A DNA stretch of 64,000 nt. Origin: Incurvaria masculella (Eukaryota > Arthropoda > Insecta > Lepidoptera > Incurvariidae). Position numbers and translations under genes: made by a program. The notes beneath the pieces were generated by a model. The model made no database searches, had not been told where the DNA came from, and saw nothing but the letters and a program-made list of their open reading frames with translations. The stretch is taken from the NCBI GenBank assembly GCA_946894095.1, contig OX335644.1, positions 15,295,595 through 15,359,594 of the forward strand. The letters run 5' to 3'. How positions within the stretch are numbered: the stretch's first letter is position 1; the number at the start of each line of letters is the position of its first letter. This document shows, piece after piece, positions 33,801 through 42,659 of the stretch.

Positions 33801-36800
33801 TAGTTTTGAGTTTCATCAAGAGTCCTTTATGCCATACTTTGTCAAAAGCCTGTTGAATATCCAAAAAGGCAGCTGAACAATACTGTTTTAATTCCATGGA
33901 TCTTCTTATCTTTTGGCAGACTCTGTGGACCTGTTCAATGGTAGAGTGCTTTGTTCTGAAGCCAAACTGGTGGTTTAGAATGATTTCTCTTTCATGTATA
34001 ACATCATTTATCCTTTTCTGCAGATTTTTTTCAAAAAGTTTGCTTAGTATGGGTAGTAAACTAATTGGTCTATATGAGGACACTTCATTAGCCGGCTTTC
34101 CTTGCTTTGGGATCATGATAATTTGTAAAATTTTCCAAATGTCTGGGTAAGTTGAAGTTCTCATTATACCATTGAACAGAATGGTCAGAAAAACAATCGC
34201 CTTTTTCGGGAGTTCCTTAAGTAATTTTGATGTGATCAGGTCAAACCCTGGTGCTTTCTTCGATTCTAGAGCTTTAATTTCTCTTCGGATTTCTCTTGGC
34301 GTTGTGGGAGTTAACGGAGGACACATTTGAAATGGTTGAGCTAATACAATGTTTATAGCATCTTCCTGGTCTGAATCGCCTATATTTGGAACAAAGACAT
34401 TCTCGAGGAATTTTGCGAATAGTTCGGCTTTCTCTTCATCGGATCGAGCCCAGGACTCACCAGTTGATTTTAGCGGTGGTGATGTTAAAAGTGGTCTGTT
34501 AAACTCCTTGGATACTTTCCACAATGAATATTCATCATTTCTGGTGGCAGAGAGGGATTCTAGATGTTCCTTAAAGGTGGAGTTTTTTCTGTTTTGAATG
34601 GTTAGTTTAAGCTCGCGAGCGCATCTGTTTAATATGGTCTTATCAGTTGTAAGACGACTGCCCTGCCAAACTCGGCGCAGTCTGCGCTTCTCTGTTATTT
34701 TAGCACGTATATCCAGTGGGTAGTTTTCGTATCCAATCTTTGATTCAATGGTTGGGGTGCATTCCCATGCTGAACATTGAATTAGGTTGGTTATATAATA
34801 GGTTGCATGTTCAATGTCCTCTGGTTGATTTTTTAATTTAAGACTTCTCTAAATGATTCCCAATCTGTTTTTTGGTTGTGCAAGGTTTCAAAAGTTTTTT
34901 TATGATAATGAAATTGCTAAGAGTGGCAATTATTGGAGTATGGTCGGAAGTGCTGTCAAAACAGGATTCTACTTTGATATAATGGTGAGATAAGCCCATT
35001 GTGATGAAAAAGTCCAGTAAGTCGGGCATCTTCTTCGAGTCTGTCGGCCAATACGTTGGTTGACCAGTTGACAATACATTTAGATGTTTTCTGTCTACGG
35101 ACATTTTCAACTGCCTTCCTCTTGTTACGGTCAAACGTGAGCCCCAGTAGGTGTGCTTGGCGTTCCAGTTGCCTCCTGCAATAAATCTGTTTCCTAGAGT
35201 ATGGAAAAATTGCGTAAACATATCCTCGCTAATCGCATACCTAGGTGGGCAATAAACAGAAGATATTACTATGTCCCCTCGTATGTCAGATACCGATATG
35301 GATGTAGCCTGGATTTGATTCGTCTTATACTAAATAATTAAAATAAAATTTATCAGTGGTGTCGTCCGATAATCGAGGTAAAGCAACTCTTGGCGCATTT
35401 GGGTTCTGGATGGGTGACCATTATCGACCGTTGAGGCTGACTGTGGTTTCGGAGTTCACATAAAACTGTAGGTCCCCTTCCTTACTTATTAAGTGAAAGA
35501 GTTTTTTTCATTTCTTGCTGCGAATATTCAGTAAGTTTTTAATGAAATATTTTTTCGATATATCTTGGACACTATTTTTTTTGCTATTATTTCCAGTTAT
35601 TTTTGTTGGTAGTTTTCAGGTGTTCATCTCTTACGCTTAGAATGTACAGACGTACAGGTCAACTGACGAATGAGATCAAAAACGTTTCATACAATATGTA
35701 CTGAAATTTCTTTTCTTTACTCAAAAAAATTCTAAATCGCTGTGTAGCTTCAAAAAAATTATCCAAAGCTATGTTTTAAGGTTTACTTTGAAATACTGGG
35801 AAAAACTTAAGAAATTTGATCGACAAAAAATCAGTGGGTCACCCTTATTTATTTATTTGTATTTATTTATTTGATGAACGAGCAGCCTAAGCTGATGTGT
35901 TCATGTCTGGGTTCACTGGTGCTTTAGGTACCATTAAAAAAGGGGTTTTGTCCGAGTGTTTTGATCCCGTTCACTAAACTATCTATATAAATGCACAGGG
36001 CACCATGCTTTCTTTAAGGAAAACTAGAGAAATCATAAAGATTTCACAAAAAAAACATTTCACTTTCCAAGAGCGCGACTTCAATGTATTGATAACGACT
36101 TCAGAAGTTATCTCATCGGGCAGATGCGTTTCATCTCCCTCTGACTCGCGGTAGTGGTACTTCTACACTCCCACAGTTAGTTCGCCTTGTAAGCACAGCG
36201 CGCTATGCTAGCTCTATGGTCCATCCATCCTATTTTTAAACTGATTAGTGCTTGTAGCGCTAATTACTTCTTCCGGGAGTTTGACTCCACCACTCGATTG
36301 GTAATGAAATGAAATGAGAATGTAAGTGTTGGTAAATTTGTCTTATAACAAAACTATATCAACAAGGAAGTTGATAAAAGCAACCTTCACTCAGGATCTC
36401 TCAAAAAGCAACTCACCCGCTGATCTCCTCAAATAGCATGGTCCGCTCCTTGGGGTTCTTCATGGCGATGCTCTCGACGGCGCCCTGGAACACCAGGAAG
36501 TTCTTCGCCTTCACGTTGATGCCAAGCTTCTCCAGCTCCGTCAGGTACTGCTGCGATGTCACCGACTGGAACGCACGCGCACACCGTTACTGACGCTGAC
36601 ACGGGACTATTTGGATAGAGTGATAACTCTTTCTACTTTTAAATGTAGGCGACATTTTTTTTTTAAGAAACTGGGCTTGGATGGTTTTTACCACTTAATA
36701 GAAAGGAAGGAGAAGTGGCATGCGGTCGATATTGAGTGTGAACATGTAATTGTATGGAAATCCTGCGGCGCATCATATGCCAGAAAATCGAGACATCGCC

Positions 36801-39039
36801 ACCGCGCGCGAATGTGCTCTAAAAATGCTCGAATAAAGTCGGTTCCCACCCACACAAACCCTCCAATATGTCTGCTACTATGTTTGCATGTGGCATGTAT
36901 GTTTAAGTTGGGTTCGTAGTTTCTGAAAATTGGGGACAGCAGATCCCTTTGTCCTTCCTTTTTATCTATGGCTTATACCTAGCTAACCTACTGTCATGAT
37001 ATATGCCACCATACCACCATACCGGACGAATAATTTGCCATACCAGAATTAGATATTAAGAAATGCAGAAGACACCTGTCCATCGATTTTGTGGTCTGAG
37101 GATTGTCCGTGAACAGCGCGTTGAAAATGTTTTTCTGACATGTCCTCTAGCACGAACACTGCGGTCACCGATGCGCTGCAACCAACATAAACTGAGTCAG
37201 ACACGCCATGATTCCCGACAAGTGGTTGGTGGTTTTGAATAAGATGGACATTCAAATTAGAAATCAGTTGATCAGATGTATGTAATTAGACAATTACAAT
37301 CCACGTAGTAAAGAATTAAGTATTAGAATTTAATATCAAAGTGACAGGTGACACAGCTGTCCGTTGCCAGTCAAAGGGATTCAAAATTTACTGAGCCATT
37401 GAATAGTATAAAGCTTCTACGTGCTATTGCGACAAAGTCAATAAACATGTCATTCAGAAATTGATTTGGCGGCAACAACTAAGGTTACGACAATTATGTA
37501 CATGCCTCCAAGTCCATTACTTCTTGCACTTTGTATTTATATGCTAATTATAATATGAGATTCACAGGTTCAGAATCATCTCAAACAAATTTTAGGACAT
37601 TTTAACCCACAGACAGTATAACTTGATCCGTTTAAACCTGCGGGAGACCGGCTTGTTAATGGAAGCTCCGTGGATGAGGTCGCTGAGTCTCTTCACGCGG
37701 AGGCTAGAAGTCTTCTCTCCCATCACAAAGCTCACGGCGTCCATGAAGTTAGATTTTCCTGAGGAACAAATACCATTAGTCATATTAAACTTATTTGCAC
37801 AGAGCAAGCAGTTATTAAACATTTTCAGCAATACTTTGATCCGTAGGACATTGTTATTATTACTCATCTTATATTGGCAGTGCACTGCATTTAGATTTGT
37901 CATATTTTATCATTAGCCAGTTAAACAACCACAGTGAAGAAGAACCGGCAAAAAACTACACTTTGGACTGGACGTCTGTAGGCAAGTGGCAATTCCAACA
38001 TGTTATTGGTACTTATTTGTGCCAACACAAATAAGAGTAAATAGGAAACAGTAGGTAAAACTCAGAAATATAGTTTAAGGTGGCCCAACCCGGCGGGACT
38101 AACTCATTCGCGCGCACTGTACAAAACCGTGCTGTTGCGCTCTGGGACCTTCTATGTTTCAAAGAAAAAGACAGGCTCCGTGATGAGGAAGATGCAACAT
38201 GTCCACAAAAAAGACAATGTGCATAGTGTATGATCTTTTTTCCCCTTTTGTATGGGGAGTTGAGCGGGATGGCCCGCCTTTAGAGATAACAAAAGCATAA
38301 AATGTAAATTTTTTAAAAACAATCATAAAAAATCAGTATCATACATTAATTTCAAAAGTAGTTGAAATATTATCTTGTATTCTTCTATTGGATTTATCTT
38401 AAATTGGATGATTTTTTCGAAAATAAGGATTTTTAGTTTTGACACTTAGCATACAGTAATCATAGTACCATCGAGGGCATAAGCCCAGAGGCACTCTACG
38501 GTCCGGTTTGTTTTGCACATGTGACATGCTCCTTCCCTCGCCGACCGGTCTTCAGGCGTGGTGTCCTACCGCAACCCGCGCTGGCGGTGCGATCCCCTCC
38601 TCCCGTTTCACCTCCGCGCGATGCGAGCGCTTCAAAGCAATCGCTACTACTACGCTAGTGCTACTGGACTTTTAAATTTGACCGTACATAGCCTCTGACT
38701 TCTTTGCTTCGCATCTGCTACAATGTTTTCAACACAAAGATACTCTACATATGATCATTACACGGTAATTAATGAAGAAGGAAATGGGTAATTCCAGGGA
38801 CAAAAGTACAGTTAATTCATGGGAACTGGACGCGTACCTTTCTTCAGAAACGGCTACTTATAAACTTCAAATGTATGGAAGATGCCTACAGCCCAGGAAA
38901 GGCGACGCTTGAGTAAACTTTAAGTACCTGAGCCGTTAGGCCCGATGACTGCCGTGAAGGACTTGAGAGGCCCTATACGGTGGTGGCCGCGATAGGACTT
39001 GAAATTCTCCATATCGATGAATTGGAGAAACGCTGGCAT
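14247..39039 (-). CDS. SMC1: SMC1 cohesin ATPase subunit, complete gene of 24 exons (1220 aa)
   Basis: Cohesin core subunit. SMC1 pairs with SMC3 through its hinge, and with RAD21 and STAG proteins forms the DNA-entrapping ring for sister-chromatid cohesion, loop extrusion and repair in the nucleus. I joined 24 exons by homology and splice signals. Every phase matches, the total is 3663 nt, and the 1220 residues compare with 1233 in human SMC1A. Start ATG is 39039-39037 in a strong context (GCCGCCAAGATG) and stop TAA is 14249-14247. Exon coordinates are given in the five entries below. Visible motifs: Walker A GPNGSGKS (33-40), hinge (about 510-665, GIISGG), signature LSGGEKT (from 1124) and Walker B FFLLDEID (1148-1155). 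No frameshift or missing exon was found. Upstream, an acceptor-like TTTACAG ends at 39079, which hints at a 5' UTR intron. The introns are loaded with transposons. Confidence 0.97.
14430..14710 (+). mobile_element. SINE with 5S-like head remnant, SMC1 intron 23
   Basis: TTCTGGACAAGTGCCCA near 14450 resembles the C-box region of 5S rRNA (TTGGATGGGTGACC-like), followed by the shared body AAACTGTAGGT, CCGCCCGGGTTGGTACC, ATCGCATTGAATG and a diverged 3' part. It is antisense to SMC1. Confidence 0.55.
15925..16012 (+). mobile_element. SINE body fragment, SMC1 intron 21
   Basis: GGTGGTAGGCTTAATCC, GGATTGGTACCAGCACATTG and AATGAACCATGATCGAAGC match the SINE body. Head and tail are missing. Confidence 0.55.
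16527..23727 (-). CDS. SMC1: SMC1 exons 13-21: returning coiled-coil arm
   Basis: Exons 23727-23596, 21844-21779, 21298-21165, 20871-20750, 19975-19794, 18809-18687, 18058-17952, 17416-17272 and 16706-16527 cover about residues 686-1082. Landmarks are [61 protein letters not shown] and [20 protein letters not shown]. The acidic and serine-rich stretch after MEDIHIPL (exon 19) is the variable insert also seen in other SMC1 proteins. Exon 14 has only 66 bases. The donor of exon 16 lies 6 bases from a SINE poly(A) tract. Confidence 0.95.
18205..18496 (+). mobile_element. SINE in SMC1 intron 18 with internal tandem duplication
   Basis: The shared SINE body (AAACTGTAGGTTTCC, GATACCATCACATTG, GTCCATGTTTTCC, GGTCCTGGCATGG) ends in an A8 tail. 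A 31-base unit starting at 18403 is repeated exactly at 18434. Confidence 0.7.
19130..19460. repeat. Dispersed intronic repeat, SMC1 intron 17
   Basis: Blocks such as CTTTTGTTTGTC and TTTTAATGTAATTGACCAGC recur in inverted orientation at about 31395-31560 (intron 5). A shorter related block, CCTGTAAAGTTTTATTTA, is near 23840 (intron 12). No ORF is present. The element type is not known to me. Confidence 0.45.
20455..20746 (+). mobile_element. SINE abutting the SMC1 exon 16 donor
   Basis: Full 3' body with GCCCGCCCGGGTTGGTACCA, AAAGGGAAGGTCCTGG and GGGCTAATATCATAATGG, ending in an A-rich tail (20733-20744). On the SMC1 strand that tail is a T-run starting directly after the donor GTGAGT. Confidence 0.8.
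22066..22246 (+). repeat. Dispersed repeat 'GAGTCxxACTCGCAC...GGGTACGGAACCC', SMC1 intron 13
   Basis: It starts near CGAGTCGAACTCGCACACG, has a GGACGGACGGACGGAC patch, and ends CACCCTTTGGGTACGGAACCCTAAAAA. Copies are at 24907-25190 (reverse), 48988-49288 and a tail at 61815-61850. The family is common in Lepidoptera; its class is not certain. Confidence 0.6.
22291..23248. mobile_element. TTAA-flanked foldback element (inverted dimer of MITE family A), SMC1 intron 13
   Basis: TTAA at 22287-22290 and 23249-23252 flanks the ends GGTGGCCCATCCCGC and GCGGGATGGGCCACC. The two arms, about 22291-22690 and 22850-23248, are inverted copies of each other. The centre holds a second pair of family ends fused as GGGTTGGGCCACCCCGGCGG. 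Single elements of the family are at 38079-38278, 55295-55822 and about 61062-61599. The interior does not code for a protein. Confidence 0.75.
24262..24460 (+). mobile_element. SINE 5' part (tRNA-like head), SMC1 intron 12
   Basis: B box GGGTTCAATCCCCCGCCCC near 24299 is followed by ACTTTCTTTCTTTTTCTG, GTGGTTCAGAATCCATT and CCTAGTAGATGG, as in the other SINEs. The 3' part is absent. Confidence 0.6.
24645..28927 (-). CDS. SMC1: SMC1 exons 9-12: hinge region
   Basis: Exons 28927-28714, 27774-27563, 25825-25648 and 24767-24645 cover about residues 443-685. Joining exons 9 and 10 recreates the conserved [20 protein letters not shown] start of the hinge. Exon 10 continues [17 protein letters not shown] and [11 protein letters not shown], exon 11 [17 protein letters not shown], and exon 12 [16 protein letters not shown]. 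The hinge is the SMC3-binding and DNA-entry interface. Just 3' of exon 9 are broken tandem copies of that exon (28289-28703). Confidence 0.95.
24907..25190 (-). repeat. Dispersed 'GGCCAAGTGCGAGTCGGACTC' repeat, SMC1 intron 11
   Basis: On the minus strand it starts GGCCAAGTGCGAGTCGGAC at about 25182 and ends with a GGGTTCCGT block near 24907. It belongs to the same family as 22066-22246 and 48988-49288. Confidence 0.6.
26084..27048 (+). mobile_element. Helitron-like non-autonomous element, SMC1 intron 10
   Basis: It begins TCTTATACTAATAATAAATC and ends with hairpin CCCGAGCGGAGCCGGG then CGCAGCTAG followed by T, a Helitron-style CTRR end. It contains a GC-rich tract (26395-26425), a 5S-like SINE fragment (about 26640-26745) and a perfect hairpin (26734-26772). 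There is no Rep/helicase ORF. Confidence 0.5.
26734..26772. repeat. Perfect 17-bp hairpin
   Basis: CACGTAAAACTTAAGAT is followed by loop AAGAA and the exact inverse. The left arm overlaps the conserved 'CACGTAAAACT' of the SINE body, so it may be a foldback made from a SINE piece. Confidence 0.75.
27118..27309 (-). other. Small unassigned ORF in SMC1 intron 10
   Basis: A 63-residue ATG-initiated frame ([20 protein letters not shown]...) with balanced, protein-like composition, unlike the AT-rich junk around it. It has no splice or domain evidence that I can defend. It may be a piece of a transposon-encoded protein. Confidence 0.2.
28289..28703 (-). pseudogene. Tandem broken copies of SMC1 exon 9
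   Basis: Two exactly identical 180-bp units (28344-28523 and 28524-28703), plus a more diverged partial one (28289-28343), repeat the last 145 or so bases of exon 9 with its donor GTGCGT and about 35 bases of intron. Both full copies carry an in-frame TAG (28482-28480 and 28662-28660) where exon 9 has GAG (28842-28840). They lack the exon's acceptor and first part. The functional exon differs from them at about five positions. If spliced in they would truncate SMC1, so they are read as pseudo-exons. Confidence 0.85.
29284..32741 (-). CDS. SMC1: SMC1 exons 5-8: first coiled-coil arm
   Basis: Exons 32741-32573, 31057-30845, 30211-29963 and 29498-29284 cover about residues 161-443. The sequence is charged heptad-type coiled coil typical of SMC arms, with landmark blocks [38 protein letters not shown] and DQKA-like [12 protein letters not shown]. 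Donors and acceptors are GT-AG. This arm runs from head to hinge and packs antiparallel against the arm encoded by exons 13-21. Confidence 0.95.
29749..29777. repeat. Perfect 13-bp hairpin in SMC1 intron 7
   Basis: AACGAAGAGTGAT, loop GTG, then the exact inverse. Its function is unknown. Confidence 0.6.
30524..30562. repeat. Perfect 18-bp hairpin in SMC1 intron 6
   Basis: AAGAAGTCTGCCAACCTC, loop CCT, then the exact inverse, followed by T-rich sequence. It looks like a miniature foldback. Confidence 0.7.
31395..31560. repeat. Dispersed intronic repeat, SMC1 intron 5
   Basis: Inverted match to 19255-19460 (GCTGGTCAATTACATTAAAA, AAACTTGACAGGAAT). The family is unknown and it does not code for a protein. 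Confidence 0.45.
32226..32350. repeat. Long hairpin, 53-base arms, SMC1 intron 5
   Basis: The arms 32226-32278 and 32298-32350 are inverted copies with only a few mismatches and a 19-base loop (GCGAAACGAAGACGAAACA). SMC1 is transcribed through it, so the pre-mRNA would fold into a long stem. Confidence 0.75.
32791..35335 (-). mobile_element. 5'-truncated, degenerate Jockey-type non-LTR retrotransposon, SMC1 intron 4
   Basis: On the minus strand: part of an AP-like endonuclease (35330-34838; [16 protein letters not shown] and SDHTPI), then reverse transcriptase (to 33154), then a frame-shifted C-terminal tail (33175-32958; [17 protein letters not shown]), ending in an A-run (about 32806-32791). 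RT motifs are [41 protein letters not shown] and FADDVALL. It has lost ORF1 and the start of the endonuclease. At least two frameshifts (near 34840 and 33170) break the frame, so it is inactive. Confidence 0.85.
35355..35510 (+). mobile_element. 5S rRNA-headed SINE fragment, SMC1 intron 4
   Basis: GTCGTCCGATAATCGAGGTA, AAGCAACTCTTGG and TTCTGGATGGGTGACC follow the order of the internal 5S rRNA promoter (A box to C box). The sequence then passes into the same body as the tRNA-headed SINEs (CACATAAAACTGTAGGTCCC). It is truncated after about 155 bases and lies beside the Jockey 5' break. Confidence 0.6.
36417..39039 (-). CDS. SMC1: SMC1 exons 1-4: N-terminal ATPase head
   Basis: Exons 39039-38928, 37758-37638, 37175-37076 and 36565-36417 give residues 1-161. 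The protein starts [16 protein letters not shown]. Intron 1 splits the second-last glycine codon of the Walker A loop (GPNGS-G-KS; G at the end of exon 1, GA at the start of exon 2). Exon 2 reads [20 protein letters not shown], exon 3 ASVTAVF to HKIDGQ, and exon 4 [20 protein letters not shown] then LFEEISG, which are strongly conserved SMC1 blocks. This half of the head binds ATP and pairs with the C-terminal half at 14247-15808. Confidence 0.96.
38079..38278. mobile_element. TTAA MITE family A, 200-bp internally deleted copy, SMC1 intron 1
   Basis: TTAA (38075-38078), ends GGTGGCCCAACCC and GGGATGGCCCGCC, right flank TTTA (probably mutated TTAA). It joins the left ~140 bases of the family to the right ~60, missing the middle found at 55295-55822. 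Confidence 0.75.
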
Positions 39040-39078
39040 CTTGGCGGCAGCGGCGCACTCGGCGCGAAATCCTTCGTA

Positions 39079-40430
39079 CTGTAAATTTTAAGGCACCAGT
39101 ATCGAAAACACGCAATCAAAACCAATGAGCGCGGGAAACGCTCTCCCCGAGATTGAGGCAAACAAAACACGATCAAAGATGATGACAGGTGGTGGACGGT
39201 GGCGGAATGTCAGGAGCTGTCAAAAGCGGGAGGGAATCCGCAATTCGCTGTAACGGATTTGTGACTACCGGATTCGACATTGCCGGAATTGAAGATAACA
39301 TATTTGCTACAGGAAAAGACAAATGAAATAATAATGTACTACTATTACTTATTCCGTGGTACTGGGTTGTCAGTCAACTCTAATCCATCTCTAGCCTCAG
39401 AAAGCCCTTTTACCGCGGACACGGTACAACCCAATCCCAACGGTTGAATATCGTAAATTTTGCTGGCATTTTGCCCTGTCTGCATCTCCAATAAACCCGC
39501 CTAAAAGCTTTATCACCGCCAAATATGATACACCTACGGGGTTTAGAAACGTTAAGCATTAGCCTGTCGGGGTTCCCATGTCTATCGCCGGAGGTGGAGA
39601 TACTGGCGAAGGAGATATGGTATGATGAAGAAAAACAAATACCTACTGTTTTCATATATATTTTTTTTTATGCATAGTTTTTTTATTAAATTTAATGCAA
39701 TTATGAATTATCTGTCCCGCTTGGAAACATTTTACATTTTGACTACATACTAATTACTATTATTTAAAACATGAGTGATTCAGAGCAAAACATAATTAAT
39801 ACAAAGCCAACATTAAAAATGTTGTCAAACGCGACATCATAAGATCAATTGGTGAATATAATAAAATTAAAATAATATACCCTCACCGCTTTTGTAGAAG
39901 GAATAATCGCGTTTTAAAAAAATTCAATCCAGTTTAAGGCTTGAATTTTAATGGCAAGGACCAACTTTTATTATTCTAAATCATTAAATGGTTTCTTGTC
40001 AAGCTTTTCCTATAATAATGTTTGCTAATAAGTGCTTTTTATGAACACTAAAAACATAAAACAATATCTTATCGGATACCGTCGTTCTAGGGTCATATGT
40101 CCCCTTCAGTAAGATTCAAGAAGTGCATAGATAGATCCCAGATTTCACAACACCGCAAGAACCACTTATTCCAATCAGCTGGAAAAGACGATGTGGAAGA
40201 GGACGCAAAACCTTGAATCTTTCAAATACCGTACTCCGGAATTATTCGGTCGAGAAAACGGCTATAAAACTGTTTAATCGACTGAAATATTACTGAGCAC
40301 GGAATTCCGACAATAGGTCTACAGGTATGCCTAAATCCGTTAGCGTAGAATACCGTCAACCTAAAAAAACTAATTTAAAATGCCTTTTTGTCATAAGGTA
40401 CTTTTTACTGTTTCTCCACGCGGAAAGGCA
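39079..40430. other. SMC1 upstream region and intergenic DNA
   Basis: The SMC1 promoter should lie in the first few hundred bases, but I see no TATA box. There is a 300-base stretch of mixed composition at 39360-39660 with no coding signal. The rest is AT-rich. Confidence 0.45.
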
Positions 40431-40958
40431 AGTTTTTTTTTATGTGACTGGACATGGATGGCTAATACCACACCTTCTGTCATGGTATTAGCCCAACACA
40501 CCACATGGGAACTAGGTGCCATGCCAGGACCTTCCTTATATTGCACGGCTACATTAAACTGGATGGAAAACACGGTCAATTTTCATTGCCGCTTCGACCA
40601 TCGTTCATCCAATGCGATGGTGTTTTCGATGAACACCGATTGCTTTATATATACCTTAATTAATAAACCAATATACAAAAATATTCTTAGTAAACAGGAA
40701 AATTGTCTTAGGAACCATTAGGTCTTTTTGTGAAAACAATGTTGACATAGTACATTTTTTGGTCAAGCATGAGCTGTCCATAAAATGAGTAACTTTGGTT
40801 ATTCTTGTTTTAACGCGGATCGATTCAGTGACGCCTTCGCATTCGCATTCGTGACGAAATGTAATTATTCAACTCAGAAAGAGAAAGAGAGTGGTGCATG
40901 AACTGGCGGGGATTTTAACCAATACCCGCTACTAAGCTACACGCCGCTATATAAAGCT
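40431..40958 (-). mobile_element. SINE in two pieces
   Basis: 40431-40625 is the 3' body and A-tail in reverse orientation. 40845-40958 is the tRNA-side part (CATTCGTGACGAAATG, AACTCAGAAAGAGAAAGAG). About 220 unrelated bases lie between them, so the copy is split or rearranged. Confidence 0.6.
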
Positions 40959-41119
40959 GGTTACTACTTTGACACCTTTATATAAAGCATTACCATCTAC
41001 CTACACCTACATATGTAAGGCGTGTAATAGCTCACAAATCAATTAACTGGGCTTCTGCTGCCAATAGAAGAAAGTGAAATCGATGTTCCTGCTCTTATAA
41101 CTTGGGGTAGCGAGCGGCT

Positions 41120-41205
41120 AGCTAGGTGCATGTTCAGGGCGAGGATTTGAACCCATAATCTATCGTATAAAAAGTATGTCTCTAGCCCCTACACCACGAG
41201 CTGCA
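41120..41205 (-). mobile_element. SINE tRNA-like head fragment
   Basis: Minus-strand CTCGTGGTGTAGGGGCTAGA and B box GGGTTCAAATCCTCGCC look tRNA-derived. There is no intact acceptor stem or anticodon arm, so it is not called as a tRNA gene. Confidence 0.5.
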
Positions 41206-41412
41206 GGTCTATTCCTGGCATTCAGTAATCAGGAATCAGGAATCCTTAGTCTAGAAAACCGCTTTTCAAAGCAAGTTTTTCTACGGTAAACCGTGATTGT
41301 TTAAGAAATCTATGCTCCAGAATATTTTCGTTAAGAAAATCGCTTTGAAAACAGCTACAAAAGCGGTTTTCTAGACTCATGATTCCTGATTACGGAATGC
41401 CAGGAATAGGCC
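41206..41412. mobile_element. Inverted-repeat MITE, family C
   Basis: The ends GGTCTATTCCTGGCATTC and GAATGCCAGGAATAGGCC extend into about 60-base inverted arms (CTAGAAAACCGCTTTT and its inverse). A second family member with the same ends is at 48847-49348. Confidence 0.65.
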
Positions 41413-42254
41413 TTCTGTACGAGGTTGTATTTTAACCCAGATTTGATAATTTGGCAATCAGTATTCATTGTCATGGCTTTTGGTACCTAACGTGTCAATG
41501 TCTCGGTCCGTGACCCGTCAATATTTCCTGTGGTGCTTAAGTATTCACGATATGTCCTCACTCTACGGCGTAACATGAGTTTGTCGTTGGCTTTATCACT
41601 TTAGAACACTCCTATTCGAGCTAGGCATTACAGGAACTTTAGGCTTAAATCAGCACTTAGAAAAACATTAAATCCGAAATGCATATTTTTTTCTCATAAA
41701 CGTAGTATTTCATGTGGACGTGTGTTACATTAAGTTTGAAACATTTTGGGGGGTCCGGAAGATAGAAATAAAAAATGAAATATGTTTAAAAAATGATATC
41801 TCCTAAACAAATATTTAGAAATGTTATTTAAAAATGTTATATTTTAGCAAATTTTAGGTGTAATATTACTGTGAATTTGCAACAATTTCTTATTTACGGA
41901 ATTGTGTAAATATATTTTTTTGTACTATTTTCATAATATCTGCAAAGCAAATAATGAAAATTCTATTTTATTTCCTAAAATTGGAAACTGACCGCAAACT
42001 CTATACTCTGTGAAATTCGTAAAATGTTGCAAATATTAGAAGCACATTTTTTTTTCATTTATAATTATAAAATTCACACAAAAGCTAAACAAAAAATTCT
42101 AAATACGGTTAAAATCGTTCGTTGTATAGTTTCATCTGTCAAGAAGATGCTATTAATTTTGCACCAACACAAGTTGTCTGGAACAAGGTTTAATATCAGT
42201 TTTATCTTGCACACGGACCTAAACCCACTTCGCTGTCTGAGTGTAGCGCATCTA

Positions 42255-42652
42255 AACACATGCGCGGGGACTGACCTAGATTACCAGAGGTCTGGGTTCA
42301 ATTCCTCGCCCCAACATGCACCACTTTCTTTCTCTTTCTGAGTTCGATAAGTCCATTTCGTCACGAATGCGAGCTGCTCCATGGTTCGGAATCCATGTTA
42401 AGCTGTAGGTCCCCTTCCCCTACTAGGTGGTAGGATTTAAGCCCGCCCGGGTTGGTACCATTGCATTGGATGAAAATATGGTCGAAGCGGCAATGAAAAA
42501 ATGTCCATGTTTTCCATCCAAATAAATGTAGCCGTGCTCATAAAGGGAAGGTCCTGGCATGGCACCTAATTTCTTCGGGAGTGTGGTGTATTGGGCTTAT
42601 ATCATAACGGTAGTTGTGTTGTATTAGCCATCCATGTCAGGTTGCATAAAAA
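42255..42652 (+). mobile_element. Full-length tRNA-derived SINE
   Basis: B box GGTTCAATTCC at 42295-42305, then the CCCCAACATGCACCAC / TTTCTTTCTCTTTCTGAG linker, GGTTCGGAATCCATG, AAGCTGTAGGTCCCC, GGTAGGATTTAAGCCCGCCC, GGTTGGTACCATTGC and AAAGGGAAGGTCCTGG, with an A-rich 3' tail near 42645. It is the best reference copy in the window. Confidence 0.8.
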
Positions 42653-42659
42653 AAACGAC

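Noticed and set aside
35355..35425. 5S rRNA gene
   Set aside because: Only the internal promoter portion is 5S-like, it is diverged and it runs into a SINE body.
42255..42330. tRNA gene
   Set aside because: Only the B box is preserved; there is no acceptor stem or anticodon arm. It is a SINE head. The same holds for 1456-1525 and 41120-41205.
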